This document shows, in pieces, positions 5,597 to 7,087 of a DNA stretch of 7,087 bases. The DNA comes from JAQGMV01 sp046597455 (GTDB lineage: Bacteria; Pseudomonadota; Gammaproteobacteria; Burkholderiales; SG8-41), in NCBI GenBank assembly GCA_046597455.1, contig JBKJKJ010000481.1:1-7087 (forward strand). The letters run 5' to 3'. The notes beneath the pieces were generated by a model that was not told the DNA's origin, ran no database searches, and saw nothing but the letters and a program-made list of their open reading frames with translations. Position numbers and translations under genes: made by a program. Within the stretch, counting starts at the first letter, position 1. Every line of letters begins with the position of its first letter.

Positions 5597-6604
5597 TTAC
5601 TGAACAGTGATGTGACCCGTCTTGATCACTTTCGCGTATTTCTGGATTTCCCGCCTGAAATAAGCGGTCAGCTCCTCAGGCGAGCTGGCAACGGGCTCGG
5701 CGCCTTCGCGGCTCATGAATTCGAGCACGTCCTTCGACTGCAGCGCTTTTTTGATTTCCCCATTCATCTTGCTCACCAGCTCGCGCGGGGTGCCTGCGGG
5801 AAAAAACATCGCATACCAGTTGTCGGATTCGAAACCGGGGTAGAGCGACGTCATCGTCGGCAGGTCGGGAAAGGCTTTCGAAGGCCTCGCCGTCGTCACC
5901 GCGAGCCCCCGCACCCTGCCGTTCTTCATCTGGGGCGCAGCCGCGAGCGCGGTGGCGAACGCGAAATCCACCTCACCGCCGACCACCGCGTTCATCGTCG
6001 GGCCGCCGCCCTTATAGGGCACCGCGGTTACATCGACTCCAGCCAGCTGCCTGAACATTTCGATCGACAGGTGACTGGTGGTGCCGGCGCCGTTGTGGCC
6101 CGCGTTCAGCGCGCCCCTGCTCTTGGCGAGGGCCACCAGATCCTGGACTGTTTTAACCGGGACTTTCGGGTTGATCACGAGCACGAGTGGCACCGACGAG
6201 ATCCAGCTGATCGGCTGCAGCTGCGTAAGCGGATCGATCGTGAGGCGCTTGCCATACAGCGTCACGTTGGCGGAGAGCGACGCCGTGGTGAACAGTATCG
6301 TGTACCCGTCAGGCGGTGAGGCGGCCGCGATCTCCGTGCCGATGAGCCCACTGGCGCCCGGCCGGTTGTCGACGATGAAGGTCTGCCCCATGCTGTCGAA
6401 AAACTTCTTCGCCAGAAGCCGCCCCTGGATGTCAGTCCCGCCACCCGCGCCGAAAGGCACGATGATTCTCACGGGTTTCGACGGGTAGTCATCCGCCGTG
6501 GCGTGACCGGCGACCAGCACGCCCGCTGCGGTGAACGCGACTGCGAGCGTTTTCAGACTGCGCGCGCGCATCGATCGTATATTTTTTGTGAAACGCATCG
6601 TCAT
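5597..6604 (-). CDS. Bug/TctC-family tripartite tricarboxylate transporter solute-binding protein
   Basis: This 335-residue secreted protein starts with a signal peptide: basic MTMRFTKNIRSMRAR, hydrophobic core about 18-33, and likely signal peptidase I cleavage after ATA (35-37), before DDYPSKPVR. Family hallmarks are PVRIIVPFGAGGGTDIQGR (44-62), VDNRPGASGLIGTE (78-91), PPDGYTIL (97-104), HNGAGTTSHLSIEMF (170-184) and AVPYKGGGP (194-202). The length is normal for the family. Bug proteins bind small, often carboxylated solutes in the periplasm and hand them to a TctAB-type permease; the ligand cannot be predicted from sequence. No tctA or tctB is in the window, so it may be one of the many orphan receptors typical of betaproteobacteria. 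The ATG has GAGGAGA 6 nt upstream; a second ATG two codons in has worse spacing. It is probably transcribed alone from the promoter at about 6750. No functional link to the regulatory cluster downstream is evident. Confidence 0.95.
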   Translation of the reverse strand: MTMRFTKNIRSMRARSLKTLAVAFTAAGVLVAGHATADDYPSKPVRIIVPFGAGGGTDIQGRLLAKKFFDSMGQTFIVDNRPGASGLIGTEIAAASPPDGYTILFTTASLSANVTLYGKRLTIDPLTQLQPISWISSVPLVLVINPKVPVKTVQDLVALAKSRGALNAGHNGAGTTSHLSIEMFRQLAGVDVTAVPYKGGGPTMNAVVGGEVDFAFATALAAAPQMKNGRVRGLAVTTARPSKAFPDLPTMTSLYPGFESDNWYAMFFPAGTPRELVSKMNGEIKKALQSKDVLEFMSREGAEPVASSPEELTAYFRREIQKYAKVIKTGHITVQ

Positions 6605-6746
6605 CCAATCTCTCCTCGTTGATCTTCATCCCGACCGGCAAGTCCGCGAACACCCGGCGCACGCCGTCGTTCGCCGATCTGCCTGATGGGAATGGGACCG
6701 GATCGCTCTGCCTGCTTATCGTGCCCCGTGTCAGGGGCCACGCGGC

Positions 6747-6774
6747 ATTGTAAGCGAGCTGCGTAAGATTTCAG
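6747..6774 (-). promoter_or_regulatory. Candidate sigma70 promoter for the solute-receptor gene
   Basis: On the - strand CTGAAA (6774-6769; 4 of 6 to TTGACA) and TACAAT (6752-6747; 5 of 6 to TATAAT) are separated by 16 bp. Transcription would begin near 6740, giving a leader of about 136 nt. A short hairpin (gcccc/ggggc, about 6723-6738) lies at the predicted 5' end. The leader has no recognised riboswitch. Confidence 0.45.
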
Positions 6775-6870
6775 ACCCACGCCGGTCCCTGATGGTCGGA
6801 CTGCGCAAAACGGCGATCGTTCCTGAGATGGCCGCGCAGCACCGCAAAGCGGGCGTTCGATCAGCGCCGC

Positions 6871-7037
6871 TAGCAGCCTGTCGGCCTTACCAGTCGGGAC
6901 AGGCTGCTAAAGGCCAAACCGGACGGATTGCCGCGGAATGTGATTTCAAAAAGCCTCAAAAGCAGGTTTTCGACTTCAATTCGGATGTCCGGTTTTCCAT
7001 AAGGAGTTTGTCGCATCGCAAGTCCGACAAGCTCCTA
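6871..7037. mobile_element. MITE-like element or IS remnant with terminal inverted repeats
   Basis: The ends are TAGCAGCCTGTCGGCCTTAC (6871-6890) and, read inward from the right, TAGGAGCTTGTCGGACTTGC (7037-7018), matching at 16 of 20 positions. Both ends sit in CTAG, consistent with a duplicated TA target. Inside, AAACCGGAC (6916-6924) pairs with GTCCGGTTT (6987-6995) about the same centre, so the whole 167 bp is one imperfect palindrome. Each end also forms its own hairpin: 6871-6882 with 6898-6909 (12 bp, perfect), and 7002-7013 with 7025-7036 (12 bp, one G-T pair). No transposase is present. The ends look like those of an insertion sequence, but I cannot assign the family. Confidence 0.55.
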
Positions 7038-7087
7038 GGGCTGGAACACGAGGAAGTATTGCCGCGGGAGAAAAGCGTGCGCCTGCG

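Larger units (their letters stand above)
6605..7087. other. Intergenic region without a supported gene
   Basis: From the receptor start to the window edge I find no convincing coding sequence, tRNA or CRISPR repeat. The part nearest the receptor gene holds its ribosome site, leader and candidate promoter. From 6871 the sequence becomes an imperfect palindromic repeat element, visibly richer in A/T between about 6940 and 7000 than the genes around it. After 7038 the sequence is too short to assign. Confidence 0.6.

Noticed and set aside
6619..6632. A second FNR-like site (TTGATCTTCATCCC), 8 of 10 to consensus, in the receptor leader
   Set aside because: The right half-site is degenerate, and it overlaps the region beside the Shine-Dalgarno, downstream of the likely transcription start. 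Such a match could occur by chance.
6900..7087. An open + strand frame running to the window edge, with AAGGAG at 7001-7006
   Set aside because: The only start near the AAGGAG is a TTG one base away, the frame crosses the palindromic element, and the product has no recognisable family. It could be the start of a gene beyond the edge, but this is not supportable.

Overview
The window looks like chromosomal DNA from a high-GC betaproteobacterium, probably Burkholderiales or a relative. The main evidence is a Bug/TctC-type periplasmic solute receptor, a family greatly expanded in that group. An FNR regulator, a NarX/NarL-type two-component pair and a universal stress protein add to this. The taxon is inferred from gene content only.

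Layout. At 1-236 on the + strand is the 3' end of a universal stress protein (Usp) gene. Everything else that codes is on the - strand. Reading in the direction of transcription, from high to low coordinates, the genes are: an orphan Bug/TctC solute receptor (5597-6604); a membrane histidine kinase with two PAS domains (3747-5471); its NarL/FixJ-type response regulator (3112-3750, GTGA overlap); a membrane GGDEF diguanylate cyclase (1681 to about 3057); a stand-alone receiver protein (1161-1559); and an FNR-type regulator with all four iron-sulfur cysteines (358-1164, ATGA overlap with the receiver gene). The right end (6605-7087) has no gene I can support. It holds the promoter region of the solute receptor and a 167-bp element with terminal inverted repeats that looks like a MITE or IS remnant.

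How the genes may work together. The five central genes form a compact sensing and signalling cluster. The kinase/regulator pair has PAS domains with a histidine where FixL carries its heme ligand. The FNR protein matches E. coli FNR in the spacing of its cluster cysteines and in its DNA-recognition residues. A perfect FNR box, TTGATTCAGATCAA, lies at 3092-3105, just upstream of the diguanylate cyclase and at class-II activator spacing from a possible -10 element. The cis site and the matching trans factor are thus in the same cluster, which suggests a circuit linking oxygen or redox state to c-di-GMP. A second palindrome (1666-1687, TGTAGG-N6-CCTACA) lies upstream of the receiver-fnr pair and resembles the GacA/UvrY box layout, so the NarL-type regulator may feed into fnr. 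These links are inferences from sequence.

Other notable details are a 10-nt homopolymer near the 5' end of fnr (possible slippage site), an in-frame 15-bp duplication beside the phosphorylation site of the stand-alone receiver, and the near-duplicate PAS modules in the kinase (about 63% identical by hand count).
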